The notes under the pieces were generated by a model. It made no database searches. It had not been told where the DNA came from and was given only the letters and a program-made list of their open reading frames with translations. The position numbers and the translations under genes were made by a program. From Sphingomonas sp. J315 (GTDB lineage: Bacteria > Pseudomonadota > Alphaproteobacteria > Sphingomonadales > Sphingomonadaceae), in the NCBI RefSeq assembly GCF_024666595.1, contig NZ_CP088296.1:1860001-1924000 (forward strand): DNA of 64,000 bases, in the 5' to 3' direction. Positions 45,598 to 55,513 of this stretch are shown here, piece after piece; the stretch's first letter is position 1, and every line of letters begins with the position of its first letter.

Positions 45598-47386
45598 ATG
45601 GCCGGTGCGATGCGACCCGACACACCGTTTGTGCTGCTCGACGATGCCCGGCCGGGGGGCAGTGACGCGCGGCTCTACACCGTGCCGGTGCGGGTGGTCG
45701 TCGCACATCGCCCGGAAGAGGTCACACCTGCGCTCGCCGCGCTGGACGCCGCGCGGGGCGAGGGACTGCATGCGGCGGGCTATATCGCTTACGAGGCCGG
45801 ACATGCGATCGAGACACGACTTGCCGGGCTGAGCCGCACGAAAAGCGATACGCCGCTCTTGTGGTTCGGATTGTTCGAGACGGCCGAGCATCTGGCCCCA
45901 GACACCGTCGCCGCACGGCTGCCCGACCCGGCGGGGGGTTGGGTCGGACGGCCCGCACCGGGGATTAGCCGCGCCGACTATGACATTGCCTTTGCCCGCG
46001 TGCATGACTGGATCGAGGCGGGGGATATCTATCAAGCCAATTTGACCTTTCGAGCTGCGGTGCGCGTCGCGGGCGACCCGCTTGCCGCCTATGCCGCGAT
46101 CCGCGCGCGGGCGGCGGCGGGCTATGGCGGGATTGTGTGGACTGGCAGCGACTGGCTGTTGTCCTTCTCGCCCGAATTGTTCTTTGCGCTCCGCAGAGGC
46201 GAGCTGATCGCGCGACCGATGAAGGGGACGACGCCGCGCGGTGCTACGCCGGAGGCAGATGACGCGGCGCGGGCCGAACTGGCGCTGGACGAAAAGCAGC
46301 GCGCCGAAAATCTGATGATCGTCGATCTGATGCGCAACGACCTCACCCGGATCGCCGCGCCGGGCAGCGTGCATGTGCCCGAATTGTTCAAGGTCGAAAC
46401 CTATCCGACGCTGCACACCATGGTGTCGACCGTCGCGGCAAAGCTCGCGCCCGACATCGGCCCGGGGCAGGCGCTGGCGGCGATCTTCCCGTGCGGGTCG
46501 GTGACCGGCGCGCCCAAGATTCGGGCGATGGAGGTGATCGCGGCGGTCGAGCCCGATGCGCGCGGTGCCTATACCGGATCGATCGGGCGGATCGATCCGG
46601 ATGGCGACGCCGCGTTCAATGTCGCAATTCGCACGCTGCATTTGCGCGATGGAGCCGATGAAGCGACGATTGGCCTCGGCTCGGGCGTGGTTGCCGATTC
46701 GCGCGCGGGTGAGGAATGGGACGAATGCCTGGCCAAGGGCGCATTCCTGACGCGGGGCCAGCGGCGCTTCGACCTGATCGAGACGATGGCATTCGATCCC
46801 GTCGGGGGGATCGCGTTGCTCGAACGGCATCTTGAGCGGATGCGGGCCAGCGCCGGGGCGTTCGGGATACCGTTCGACCGGCACGGCGTGCGCAACGAGC
46901 TGCAGGCCGCGACCTTCCGGCTGCGTCATCCGGCCAAGGTGCGGCTGCTGCTGTCACCCGAGGGACGACTTGCGATCGGCACCGGACCGATGCCCGGGGC
47001 ACCGTACGGTCCGGTCACGGTCGCGCTCGCCCGCCGCCAAGTCGCGCCGCGCGACTTTCGCCTGGTCCACAAGACCAGCGACCGCAGCCCCTGGCCGCGT
47101 GTCGCGGGGGGCGTGGGAGACGGTATTCGTCGATGACGAGGGGTATCTGACAGAGGGCAGCTTCACCTCGCTCTTCGTGCCCGGCGACGACGGCGTTCTG
47201 CGCACCCCGCCGCTGGCGCGCGGCATCTTGCCCGGCGTGTTGCGCGCCGAGCTGATCGCTACCGGCCGCGCGGTCGAGGCCGATCTGCAGCCCGAGGATT
47301 TGCGCCAGGGATTCCAGCTCGGCAACGCGCTGCGCGGACTTGTTTCGGCTGTTACGGTTGCGGAAGTGGAACCCTCCGACCTATAG
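45598..47386 (+). CDS. pabBC: Fused aminodeoxychorismate synthase component I / lyase, broken by one extra G
   Basis: The gene makes p-aminobenzoate for folate. The N-terminal PabB part has YQANLTFR, RPMKGTTPRG (near 207), LMIVDLMRNDLTRI and FPCGSVTGAPKIRAMEVI. The C-terminal PabC part (from about residue 390) has FDLIETMAFDP, FVDDEGYLTEGSFTSLF and PPLARGILPGVLRAEL. Corrected length is 595. The break is at six G (47106-47111); five restore the expected GAWETVFVDD. The amidotransferase partner PabA is not in the window. The start is ATG at 45598. Confidence 0.9.
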
Positions 47387-47419
47387 GGCGCGCGATTTCC
47401 ATTCAGAGAGGCGTTTTCC

Positions 47420-48620
<1,201 letters not shown>

Positions 48621-48776
48621 CCAGCGATATTTTTTCGCTGAGCGCTGAAACCTTTTGCGCGGGTTTCCCGAATATGAACGGGAAGACCAGCGCAGGTTCA
48701 GCGCGGGAAAGTTAGTCTTTGCTTGGAATTCGAGGTGGCACCCCCATCTCCGCGCCAAGCACAAAGGATTTGTACC

Positions 48777-48893
48777 ATGATCGCGGCTTTCAAATCGCCG
48801 TTTCTCCGCCGTTTCCTTGCCGGTTTCTCGCTTGGCGCGATCGGAATGGTCGCGCTCCATGCGGAGCAGGTGATGGCGGCGCCGCTGTTCTGA
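48777..48893 (+). CDS. 38-residue peptide ORF coupled to msrA
   Basis: The ORF reads MIAAFKSPFLRRFLAGFSLG then AIGMVALHAEQVMAAPLF. AAAGGA eight bases upstream of the ATG is a good ribosome site, and the TGA overlaps the msrA ATG (TGATG). A basic start and a hydrophobic centre suggest a signal- or single-helix-like peptide. It could be a true small membrane protein, or a leader whose translation sets msrA expression. I recognise no family. Confidence 0.6.
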   Translation: MIAAFKSPFLRRFLAGFSLGAIGMVALHAEQVMAAPLF

Positions 48894-49570
48894 TGCTGCG
48901 CGCGGTCGCCCTCGGCCTTGCCAGCTTGGGGGCGATCGGGTTCGCGCATGTGGCGGGCCTGGCTCCCCCCGTGTTCGCCGGCGGCGGCGAAAAGGCCGTC
49001 CCGATCCCCGCTTCCACCACCGATGTCGCGCCCGCGCCAGGCGATCAGGTCGCGGTCCTCGCCGGCGGCTGTTTCTGGGGCATGGAGGCGGTGTTCGAGC
49101 AGGTGAAGGGCGTGAAGACGGTGACCAGCGGCTATGCCGGTGGTACCCGCGCGACCGCGACCTATGCCCAGGTGGTGACCGAACGCACCGACCATGCCGA
49201 GGCGATCCGCATCACGTATGACCCGCGGGTGGTCAGCTATGCGACCTTGCTGCGCATCTATTTCTCGGTCGCGCACGATCCCACTCAGCTCAATCGGCAG
49301 GGGCCGGATATCGGCCCAAGCTATCGCTCGGCGATCTTTCCGCAGAACCCGGGACAGGCCCGGGTCGCGCGCGCCTATATCGATCAGCTCGGCAAGAGCG
49401 GTGTCTATCGCGCGCGGATCGTGACGAAGATCGAGAGCGGCGAATATTATCTGGCCGAGCCGGAGCACCAGGACTTTGCGCGGCGCAACCCGAACCACAG
49501 CTATATCGTCCGTTGGGACAAGCCCAAGGTCGCGGCGTTCCGCGCGGCGTTCCCCAGCCTCGCGCGCTAG
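48893..49570 (+). CDS. msrA: Peptide methionine sulfoxide reductase MsrA, exported form
   Basis: MsrA reduces methionine-S-sulfoxide. The 225-residue protein has the catalytic GGCFWGMEAVFEQVKGV (Cys60), GYAGGTRATATYAQVVTERTDHAEAI, YFSVAHDPTQLNRQGPDIGPSYRSAIF and EYYLAEPEHQDFARRNP. An N-terminal signal-like segment (LRAVALGLASLGAIGFAHVAGLAPPVFA) implies a periplasmic enzyme, unlike cytoplasmic MsrA. Start is ATG at 48893, overlapping the preceding ORF. It converges on the DUF1489 gene with a four-base overlap of stops. Confidence 0.94.
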   Translation: MLRAVALGLASLGAIGFAHVAGLAPPVFAGGGEKAVPIPASTTDVAPAPGDQVAVLAGGCFWGMEAVFEQVKGVKTVTSGYAGGTRATATYAQVVTERTDHAEAIRITYDPRVVSYATLLRIYFSVAHDPTQLNRQGPDIGPSYRSAIFPQNPGQARVARAYIDQLGKSGVYRARIVTKIESGEYYLAEPEHQDFARRNPNHSYIVRWDKPKVAAFRAAFPSLAR

Positions 49571-49962
49571 AACCCCAGTTCGGCCAGCTTTCCCGCAAGT
49601 TCGGGCGGAAGTGACGCCATGTCGCCGCTGCCCAGATCGGCGGGCGCATCGGCCCCTTCCAGATAGCGCCAGCCCTGATGCGCGCGCTTGGCTTGCGGCA
49701 CGACCTGCACCAGCGCGGGGTCGAGCAGGATCGCGGTGCGACCGCCCTCTGCCTCGGCAAAGCCCAAGATGGGGGAGCGCGCGACCAACTGGTGCTTGAG
49801 GATCCAGAACAGCGACCCCTGACCGGCGATCTCTTCATGCCGCTTTGGCAGATAGCGGGTGGTCAGCGCGACCGGGCCGTCGAGGCCGCGCAGTGCCAGC
49901 CGCTCGCGCAGATGGTCGACCCCGGTGGTCCCGAACGCGACTTTGGTAAGGTGGAGCGCCAT
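49567..49962 (-). CDS. DUF1489 family protein
   Basis: This 131-residue protein starts ALHLTKVAFGTTGVDHLRERL and continues ALTTRYLPKRHEEIAGQGSLFWILKHQLVARSPILGF, which is the DUF1489 family seen across Alphaproteobacteria. It ends KRAHQGWRYLEGADAPADLG and a short tail. The family has no established function. No catalytic motif or membrane segment is visible. It lies 36 bases after the mgtE stop on the same strand, so it may be cotranscribed with the Mg2+ transporter gene. Confidence 0.9.
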   Translation of the reverse strand: MALHLTKVAFGTTGVDHLRERLALRGLDGPVALTTRYLPKRHEEIAGQGSLFWILKHQLVARSPILGFAEAEGGRTAILLDPALVQVVPQAKRAHQGWRYLEGADAPADLGSGDMASLPPELAGKLAELGF

Positions 49963-49998
49963 CGCCGCGATCTGGGGACCGGGCGGCTGCCGGTCAAG

Positions 49999-51405
49999 CT
50001 ACCAGCCGACCAGCCCCGATGCGACGGCGAGTCCGAGAAAGGCGAGAAATCCCATCGGATCGGTGACCATCGTCACGAACACCGACGATGCGACCGCAGG
50101 ATCCTGGTTCATCCGGTCGAGCGCGACCGGGACCAGTACCCCCGCGAGCCCGGCGACCAGAATGTTGATCACCATCGCCGCCGCGATTACGCCGCCCAGC
50201 GCCGGATTGCCGAAGACGATTGCCGCACCCAGGCCGAGCAGCACGGCGATCGTGCCGCCGTTGAGCAGGGCGACCTTGATCTCGCGCTTGACCATCCGCA
50301 TCGTGTTCGACTGGGTCAGCTGATTGGTCGCCAGGGCGCGCACGATGATCGCCATCGTCTGCGTCCCCGCATTGCCGCCGACCGATGCGACGATCGGCAT
50401 CAGGATCGCCAGCGCCACCATCTGCTCGATCGCGCCGCCGAACAGCGCGATGATGGTCGATGCGACCAGCGCGGTGAACAAATTGGCGATCAGCCAGCGC
50501 ACGCGCGCGATATAGGAATCGCGCACCGGCTCGTTGATGTCGCCATCGCCCGCGCCCGACAGCAGCAGTGCGTCCTCGCCCGCTTCCTCGGAGATGATAT
50601 GGACGATGTCGTCCACCGTGATCATGCCGACCAGCCGTCCGGCATCGTCGATTACCGCGGCGGAGATCAGCGCATATTTCTGAAAGATCAGCGCGACCTC
50701 TTCCTGATCCATGCCGACCGGGATCAGCGTCTGTTCGCGCTTCATCACGTCCGCGATCGACACCGATCGCGGGGTGCGCAGGATCCACGACAGCGCGCAG
50801 GTGCCGACCGGGTGGTGCGCCGGGTCGACGACGAAGATTTCCCAAAAATCGGTCGGCAGCTCCTCCTCGCCGCGCAGGAAGTCGAGCACGTCGCCGACCG
50901 TCCAATGCTCGGGTACCGCGATCAGCTCGCGCTGCATCAGGCGGCCGGCGGATTCCTCGGGGTAGGACAGCGCCTCTTCGATCGCGGCACGATCGTCGGG
51001 GTCGAGCGCGCGGAGGACGGCACGCTGGTCCTCTTCCTCCATGTCCTCGATGATCGCGACCGCGTCGTCGGTATCGAGTTCGGCGGCGATATCGGCGACT
51101 TCGTGCGGCTCGAGCGCCTCGATCAGCGCCTCGCGCACCCAGTCGTTCATCTCGGCGAGCACATCGCCGTCGATCAGGCCCGAGATGGCAGCGGCGAGCG
51201 CATGGCGCTGGTCGGCGGGCGTCAGCTCGACCAGGTCGGCAATGTCGGCGGGGTGAAGCGGTTCGACCTTCTCGCGCGCCGCCTCGACATCGCCCGACTC
51301 GACCAGGTCGAGGACGGTCCGCACGAACTCGGGAGACATCCGCTCATGCGCCTCGTGCGCGGGCGAATCGGGGGTACCGGCCGTGGTTTCGGTCTCGTCG
51401 ATCAT
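49999..51405 (-). CDS. mgtE: Magnesium transporter MgtE
   Basis: MgtE is a Mg2+-gated Mg2+ channel. The 468-residue protein has an N-terminal superhelical domain (LHPADIADLVELTPADQRHALA), two CBS domains (SYPEESAGRLMQRELIAVPEHWTVGDVLDFL; PVGMDQEEVALIFQKYALISAAVID) and five C-terminal helices. The pore signature PIVASVGGNAGTQTMAIIVRALA is intact. The whole is of normal length and is not broken. No Mg2+ riboswitch was recognised in the ~150-base gap to the divergent cyclophilin gene. Confidence 0.95.
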   Translation of the reverse strand: MIDETETTAGTPDSPAHEAHERMSPEFVRTVLDLVESGDVEAAREKVEPLHPADIADLVELTPADQRHALAAAISGLIDGDVLAEMNDWVREALIEALEPHEVADIAAELDTDDAVAIIEDMEEEDQRAVLRALDPDDRAAIEEALSYPEESAGRLMQRELIAVPEHWTVGDVLDFLRGEEELPTDFWEIFVVDPAHHPVGTCALSWILRTPRSVSIADVMKREQTLIPVGMDQEEVALIFQKYALISAAVIDDAGRLVGMITVDDIVHIISEEAGEDALLLSGAGDGDINEPVRDSYIARVRWLIANLFTALVASTIIALFGGAIEQMVALAILMPIVASVGGNAGTQTMAIIVRALATNQLTQSNTMRMVKREIKVALLNGGTIAVLLGLGAAIVFGNPALGGVIAAAMVINILVAGLAGVLVPVALDRMNQDPAVASSVFVTMVTDPMGFLAFLGLAVASGLVGW

Positions 51406-51553
51406 CGAGCCTCCCCCGACTGTGCTGCCCGCCCCCTCTAACGCGCTCGAATCGCGCTGCCAATCCGCTGCAGGCGCGCCATGATTTGCAACCCGCTCCG
51501 CGCCGCCCTAGGGGAGGGAGGTCTCATTTGTTTCCACTGGAGTTTTCCTTTCG

Positions 51554-52012
51554 ATGTCCGATCTTCCGACGCGCCTTGTGATGACGCTCGACAGCGGCGA
51601 CGTGCACATCCAGCTGCGCCCCGACCTTGCCCCCCAGCATGTCGAGCGGATCGTCAAGCTGGCCGACAGCGGCTTCTATGACGGCGTCGTGTTCCACCGT
51701 GTGATCGACGGCTTCATGGCGCAGGGCGGCGACCCCAGCGGCACCGGCATGGGCGGGTCGAAGGAGCCCAACCTTCCCGCCGAATTCAGCCGTGAACCGC
51801 ATGTCCGCGGCGCATGCTCGATGGCGCGCACCAACGATCCCAACAGCGCGAATTCGCAGTTCTTCATCTGCCTCGACGACGCAACCTTCCTCGACGGCCA
51901 GTACACCGTCTGGGGCGTGGTGACCGAAGGCATGGAGCATGTCGACGCACTGCCCAAGGGCGAGCCGCCGCGCAACCCGGGCAAGATCGTCCAGGCGCGC
52001 AGCGCAGCCTGA
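51554..52012 (+). CDS. Peptidyl-prolyl cis-trans isomerase, cyclophilin type
   Basis: This 152-residue cyclophilin shows FYDGVVFHRVIDGFMAQGGDPSGTGMGG (catalytic Arg in FHRV), ACSMARTNDPNSANSQFFICLDD and FLDGQYTVWGVVTEGMEHVDAL. It has no signal peptide, so it resembles the cytoplasmic PpiB form. An ATG at 51554 follows TTTTCCTTTCG with only a weak ribosome site; GAGTTTTCC lies upstream. It is followed 47 bases later by lolA on the same strand. Confidence 0.95.
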   Translation: MSDLPTRLVMTLDSGDVHIQLRPDLAPQHVERIVKLADSGFYDGVVFHRVIDGFMAQGGDPSGTGMGGSKEPNLPAEFSREPHVRGACSMARTNDPNSANSQFFICLDDATFLDGQYTVWGVVTEGMEHVDALPKGEPPRNPGKIVQARSAA

Positions 52013-52059
52013 ACTATCGGTTCACACCGAGTTCAACGCGGAACCGGCAGGGGCGGGAC

Positions 52060-52683
52060 ATGTTTGGCAATAGCATGATGTTTCGCCCCCTCGCGGCTGT
52101 GGCCGCCCTCACCCTCGCCCTGCCGGCCGCGGCGCAGCAGGGCACGCTGGCGCAGGTGCAGCAGCATCTGCGCGCGACCCAGTCGATGACTGCCGCGTTT
52201 AGCCAGACCGATCGGACCGGCAAGACGCTCAACGGCACGATGACGCTCAAGAAGCCGGGCAAGATTCGGTTTCAATATGAAAAGGGCGTCCCGCTGCTGA
52301 TCGTCGCCGATGGCAGTTCGCTGTGGTTCATCGACTATTCGGTGCGCCAGGTGCAGCGCTGGCCGGTCAAGGATTCGCCGCTCGGCATCCTGATGAATCC
52401 CGATCGCGACGCCGCGCGGTACGCCAAGGTTGTTCCGACGGGTAACCCCGATGTGATCAGCGTCGAGGCACGCGATCCCAAGCGGCCCGAATATGGTCGC
52501 ATCACGATGGTGTTCGCGCGCAACGCGTCGGCACCGGGTGGACTGATGCTTCAGGGCTGGGTCGCGCTCGATGCCCAGAACAACCGCACGACGGTGCGGC
52601 TATCGAACCAGCGGTTCAACGCGCCGGTCAGCGACGGAGCGTTCCGCTGGAACGACCCGCGGAAAACCGGCGGTCGTCGCTGA
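52060..52683 (+). CDS. lolA: Outer-membrane lipoprotein carrier protein LolA
   Basis: LolA ferries lipoproteins across the periplasm. The 207-residue protein has a signal peptide (MFRPLAAVAALTLALPAAAQ), then LAQVQQHLRATQSMTAAFSQTDRTGKTLNGTMTLKKPGKIRFQYEKG, the standard LolA concave sheet start, and GSSLWFIDYSVRQVQRWPV. The C-terminal half is typical of alphaproteobacterial LolA. ATG at 52060 is chosen (AGGGGCGGGAC upstream); ATG at 52078 is possible. A strong terminator follows at 52822. Confidence 0.9.
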   Translation: MFGNSMMFRPLAAVAALTLALPAAAQQGTLAQVQQHLRATQSMTAAFSQTDRTGKTLNGTMTLKKPGKIRFQYEKGVPLLIVADGSSLWFIDYSVRQVQRWPVKDSPLGILMNPDRDAARYAKVVPTGNPDVISVEARDPKRPEYGRITMVFARNASAPGGLMLQGWVALDAQNNRTTVRLSNQRFNAPVSDGAFRWNDPRKTGGRR

Positions 52684-52821
52684 CATCCGCGTTCATGTTG
52701 GTGACAGCTTTGACACGCTAGATCGGTTTCGCGGACGGGGCCTTGGGATTTTTTCCCCCTGTTGCCCGAGGCACATCCCGTCCCGCCTGCGTGACGAACG
52801 CCAGGTCGGCCCTCGCTCCAT

Positions 52822-52850
52822 GCCCCCGGAGCGGGGGCCTTTTGGTTTTT
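52822..52850 (+). terminator. Intrinsic terminator after lolA
   Basis: GCCCCCG-GAG-CGGGGGC is a 7-bp GC stem followed by CTTTTGGTTTTT. It lies ~140 bases after the lolA stop. Confidence 0.85.
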
Positions 52851-52879
52851 GGTGGTGTTTGTGCGCCTATCGGCGCAGC

Positions 52880-52961
52880 GGCACCGGCCCGCTCCCCGCC
52901 CCGCCACCCATCGGCAGGATATTCTGGAATGGGTGGCGGGGCGGGGGAGCGGGCCAGCGCC
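52880..52961. repeat. Second copy of the long GCACCGGCCCGCTC inverted repeat
   Basis: Arms 52880-52911 and 52929-52961 are complementary with a few mismatches and match the arms at 33956-34046. The 17-base centre differs. It lies just upstream of xth. Confidence 0.85.
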
Positions 52962-53015
52962 GAAATCTGAACGTCGCGCTGGTATCGGCGGAGGATCGCC
53001 CCTAGATCACGCGCG

Positions 53016-53801
53016 ATGAAGATCGCCTCCTGGAACATCAACTCCGTCCGCTTCCGCATGGAGATCGTCGAACGTTTCCTGCGCGAGGAAGCGCCGGATG
53101 TGCTGTGCCTTCAGGAAACCAAGGTGATCGACGGCGATTTCCCGCACGCGCCCCTGCGCGCGCTGGGTTACGATCATATCGTCATCCATGGCCAGCGGAT
53201 GCACCACGGCGTCGCGATCATCAGCCGGGTGCCGCTGGTCGAGGACGACCGGCTCGACTGGCAGGCGAATGGCGAGGCGCGGCATGTCGGGGTGCGGCTG
53301 CCCAACGGGGTGCGGCTGGAAAATGTCTATGTCCCGGCCGGCGGCGACATTCCCGATCGCGAGAAGAACCCCAAATTTGGCCAGAAGCTCGATTTCGTCG
53401 AACGCATGACCCGCTGGTCGGAGGGGCTGGGCAGCCTGCCCGTGATCGTCACCGGCGACTTCAACATCGCGCCGCTCGAGTGCGATGTGTGGAGTCACAA
53501 GCAGCTGCTCGACGTGGTCAGCCATACGCCGATCGAGGTCGAGGCGCTGGGGCGGATGCAGGCGGCGAACGACTGGGTCGACCTTGGCCGCCGCTTCATC
53601 CCGGCACCTGAGCGCTGCTTCACCTGGTGGAGCTATCGCGCCAAGGACTGGGCGGCGTCGGATCGCGGGCGGCGGCTCGACCATATGTGGGCGAGCGGCG
53701 ATGTCGCGGCACAGGCGACCGCGCATCGCGTGTGCGAGCCATGCCGGGGCTGGCTCAAGCCGTCGGACCATGTCCCGATCGTCACCGAGTTCGCCTTTTG
53801 A
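53016..53801 (+). CDS. xth: Exodeoxyribonuclease III / AP endonuclease
   Basis: This 261-residue EEP-family enzyme cuts at abasic sites and trims 3' ends. Conserved blocks are [24 protein letters not shown] (metal Glu), [18 protein letters not shown] (Asp, Asn), [26 protein letters not shown] and KPSDHVPI (catalytic Asp-His). Length is standard. It ends in TGA overlapping the TTG that starts ribA, so both are probably cotranscribed. Confidence 0.95.
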   Translation: MKIASWNINSVRFRMEIVERFLREEAPDVLCLQETKVIDGDFPHAPLRALGYDHIVIHGQRMHHGVAIISRVPLVEDDRLDWQANGEARHVGVRLPNGVRLENVYVPAGGDIPDREKNPKFGQKLDFVERMTRWSEGLGSLPVIVTGDFNIAPLECDVWSHKQLLDVVSHTPIEVEALGRMQAANDWVDLGRRFIPAPERCFTWWSYRAKDWAASDRGRRLDHMWASGDVAAQATAHRVCEPCRGWLKPSDHVPIVTEFAF

Positions 53802-54880
53802 ACGGCAGCACGCCCGATCCCCGTGCGGCGGCACGCGCGGTCGATGCGATGAGGCGCGGCTGGCCGTTCGCGGTTCGCGGGAGTACGGGCGCATTGTCGC
53901 TGCTGGCGGTCGAAACGGCGGATGCCGCAAGGCTCGCCGAGTTCGATCCGGGGATCGCGGCGCCGTTGCTGATCACGTCGGGCCGCGCGGTGACGCTCAA
54001 GCTCGCCAATCAGGCGGCGGCGGCAGTTCCGGATTCGCCGGTGATGATCGCGCGGCGGCCCTGGCTCGATTTCGACGCAGCTGTGGCGCTCGCTGACCCG
54101 CAACTCGACCTGCGCACGCCCCTCAAGGGGCCGTTCCGCGCGGTGCCGGCGATGGCACCCGATGCGGCGGCGGCGGCGCTGCGGCTGGCGCGGATCGCCG
54201 GGTTGCTCCCGGCATTCTTCGCGCGCGGCGAAGGGCCGGGGCATCGGATCGACGATGCGGTCACCCCGGCGGATATCCAGGCGCATGAGGATCCGGCGCG
54301 GCTGCGGCTGGTCACGCGCGCGCGGCTACCGGTGGTCGGCGCGGAGGATGCCGAGATCGTCGCGTTCCGCTCCCCCGAATCGCCCGACGAGCATATCGCG
54401 CTGCTGATCGGCCAGCCCGATGGCAATCCGCCGCTGGTGCGGCTGCACAGCGAATGCCTGACCGGCGATGTGCTCGGCAGCCTGAAATGCGATTGCGGGC
54501 CGCAGCTGCATGCGGCGATCCGCGCGATTGCCGCCAGCGGATGGGGCATCCTGCTTTACCTGCGGCAGGAGGGGCGCGGGATCGGCCTCATCAACAAGCT
54601 GCGCGCCTATGCGCTGCAGGATCAGGGCTTCGACACGGTCGATGCAAACACGCGGCTGGGCTTTGCGGTCGACGCGCGGGATTTCGGCGTGGCCGCGCGG
54701 ATGCTGACCCATCTGGGCCAGAACCAGGTGCGACTGTTGACCAACAACCCCGACAAGGTTGCGGGGCTTGAGGCGGCCGGCGTCGCGGTGGCGGAGCGGG
54801 TTGCGCACCAGCTTCCCCCCAACCCGCACAATGCCGCCTATCTGGCGACCAAGCGCGACCGCACCGGGCATCAGCTCTAA
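53798..54880 (+). CDS. ribA: GTP cyclohydrolase II with N-terminal extension
   Basis: RibA opens the riboflavin pathway by cutting GTP. The C-terminal ~190 residues have the zinc motif with Cys220, Cys231 and Cys233 ([17 protein letters not shown]), [11 protein letters not shown] and [20 protein letters not shown]. The first ~165 residues ([21 protein letters not shown]...) resemble a degenerate RibB-like region that no longer shows its catalytic acidic motif. Sphingomonads have this form. The start is taken as TTG 53798 overlapping the xth stop (TTGA); an ATG at 53849 is possible. Confidence 0.9.
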   Translation: MNGSTPDPRAAARAVDAMRRGWPFAVRGSTGALSLLAVETADAARLAEFDPGIAAPLLITSGRAVTLKLANQAAAAVPDSPVMIARRPWLDFDAAVALADPQLDLRTPLKGPFRAVPAMAPDAAAAALRLARIAGLLPAFFARGEGPGHRIDDAVTPADIQAHEDPARLRLVTRARLPVVGAEDAEIVAFRSPESPDEHIALLIGQPDGNPPLVRLHSECLTGDVLGSLKCDCGPQLHAAIRAIAASGWGILLYLRQEGRGIGLINKLRAYALQDQGFDTVDANTRLGFAVDARDFGVAARMLTHLGQNQVRLLTNNPDKVAGLEAAGVAVAERVAHQLPPNPHNAAYLATKRDRTGHQL

Positions 54881-54993
54881 CGCGATCCGTTCGTGTTGCG
54901 CTTGTTGAGCCACCATCTTCCACCTTCGCAGCTGTTCGACCTCGGCCCTTCGTCAGGCCCAATGCGGCTGGATGTTGGGATTGGATGCCTATT

Positions 54994-55013
54994 GCGCGAG
55001 CAGTGCTCTGCGC
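54994..55013. promoter_or_regulatory. Possible NtrC-type enhancer site
   Basis: GCGCGAGCA-G-TGCTCTGCGC is a near-perfect inverted repeat with one bulged base, 100 bases upstream of the sigma-54 promoter. Its GAGCA...TGCTC arms are only loosely like the NtrC consensus GCACC-N7-GGTGC. Position, more than sequence, supports the idea. Confidence 0.35.
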
Positions 55014-55112
55014 AGCCTAAAAATTAGGCACGCCTTCGCATCTGCACAATTTTTTACCTTTCGGTAACAATCGCCCGCGACGGAATCCCCGGAATCCTGC
55101 CTTTTTCGACTC

Positions 55113-55128
55113 TGGCACGCCCTTTGCT
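55113..55128 (+). promoter_or_regulatory. Sigma-54 (RpoN) promoter of glnK-amtB
   Basis: TGGCACG-CCCT-TTGCT matches the -24/-12 consensus TGGCACG-N4-TTGCW at every defined position. Transcription should start ~12 bases downstream, ahead of the glnK ribosome site at 55150-55163. Confidence 0.92.
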
Positions 55129-55163
55129 CAATGGCCTCCGGGTCAAACGCGAAAGGGGGCGGA

Positions 55164-55502
55164 ATGAAACTCGTCATCGCTATCATCAAGCCGTTCAAGC
55201 TCGATGACGTCCGGGAAGCGCTCACAGAGTTGGGCGTTGCGGGCATGACCGTGACCGAGGTGAAGGGGTTCGGGCGGCAAAAGGGCCAGACCGAAATCTA
55301 CCGCGGCGCGGAATACAGCACCAACATGGTGCCCAAGCTCAAAATCGAAGTGGTCTGTGCCAGCGATCTGGCGGGCCGGGTGGTCGAGGCGGTCCAGGCC
55401 GCAGCGAACACCGGCGCGATCGGCGACGGCAAGATCTTCGTGCTCGACGTCGGTCAGGCCGTGCGGATCCGCACCGGCGAAACCGACCAGACCGCGTTGT
55501 GA
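55164..55502 (+). CDS. glnK: Nitrogen regulatory protein P-II (GlnK type)
   Basis: This 112-residue protein is a PII signal protein that senses nitrogen and energy and gates AmtB. It has KLVIAIIKPFKLDDVREALTELG, EVKGFGRQKGQTEIYRGAEYSTNMVPK with the uridylylation Tyr51 at the tip of the T-loop, and NTGAIGDGKIFVLDV with the B-loop. It starts at ATG 55164 behind AAAGGGGGCGGA. It is coupled with amtB (11-base gap) and driven by a sigma-54 promoter, the standard GlnK layout, so it is the nitrogen-controlled PII. Confidence 0.97.
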   Translation: MKLVIAIIKPFKLDDVREALTELGVAGMTVTEVKGFGRQKGQTEIYRGAEYSTNMVPKLKIEVVCASDLAGRVVEAVQAAANTGAIGDGKIFVLDVGQAVRIRTGETDQTAL

Positions 55503-55513
55503 AGGGGGTAACG

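Larger units (their letters stand above)
52684..53015. other. Gap with terminator and long palindromic repeat
   Basis: These 332 bases between lolA and xth contain no plausible gene. They hold the lolA terminator (52822-52850) and a repeat copy (52880-52961), with ~50 bases left before the xth start. Confidence 0.7.

Noticed and set aside
49678..51441. A 587-codon plus-strand frame across mgtE
   Set aside because: His/Asp/Arg-rich antisense of the MgtE helices and CBS domains, with no motif of its own.
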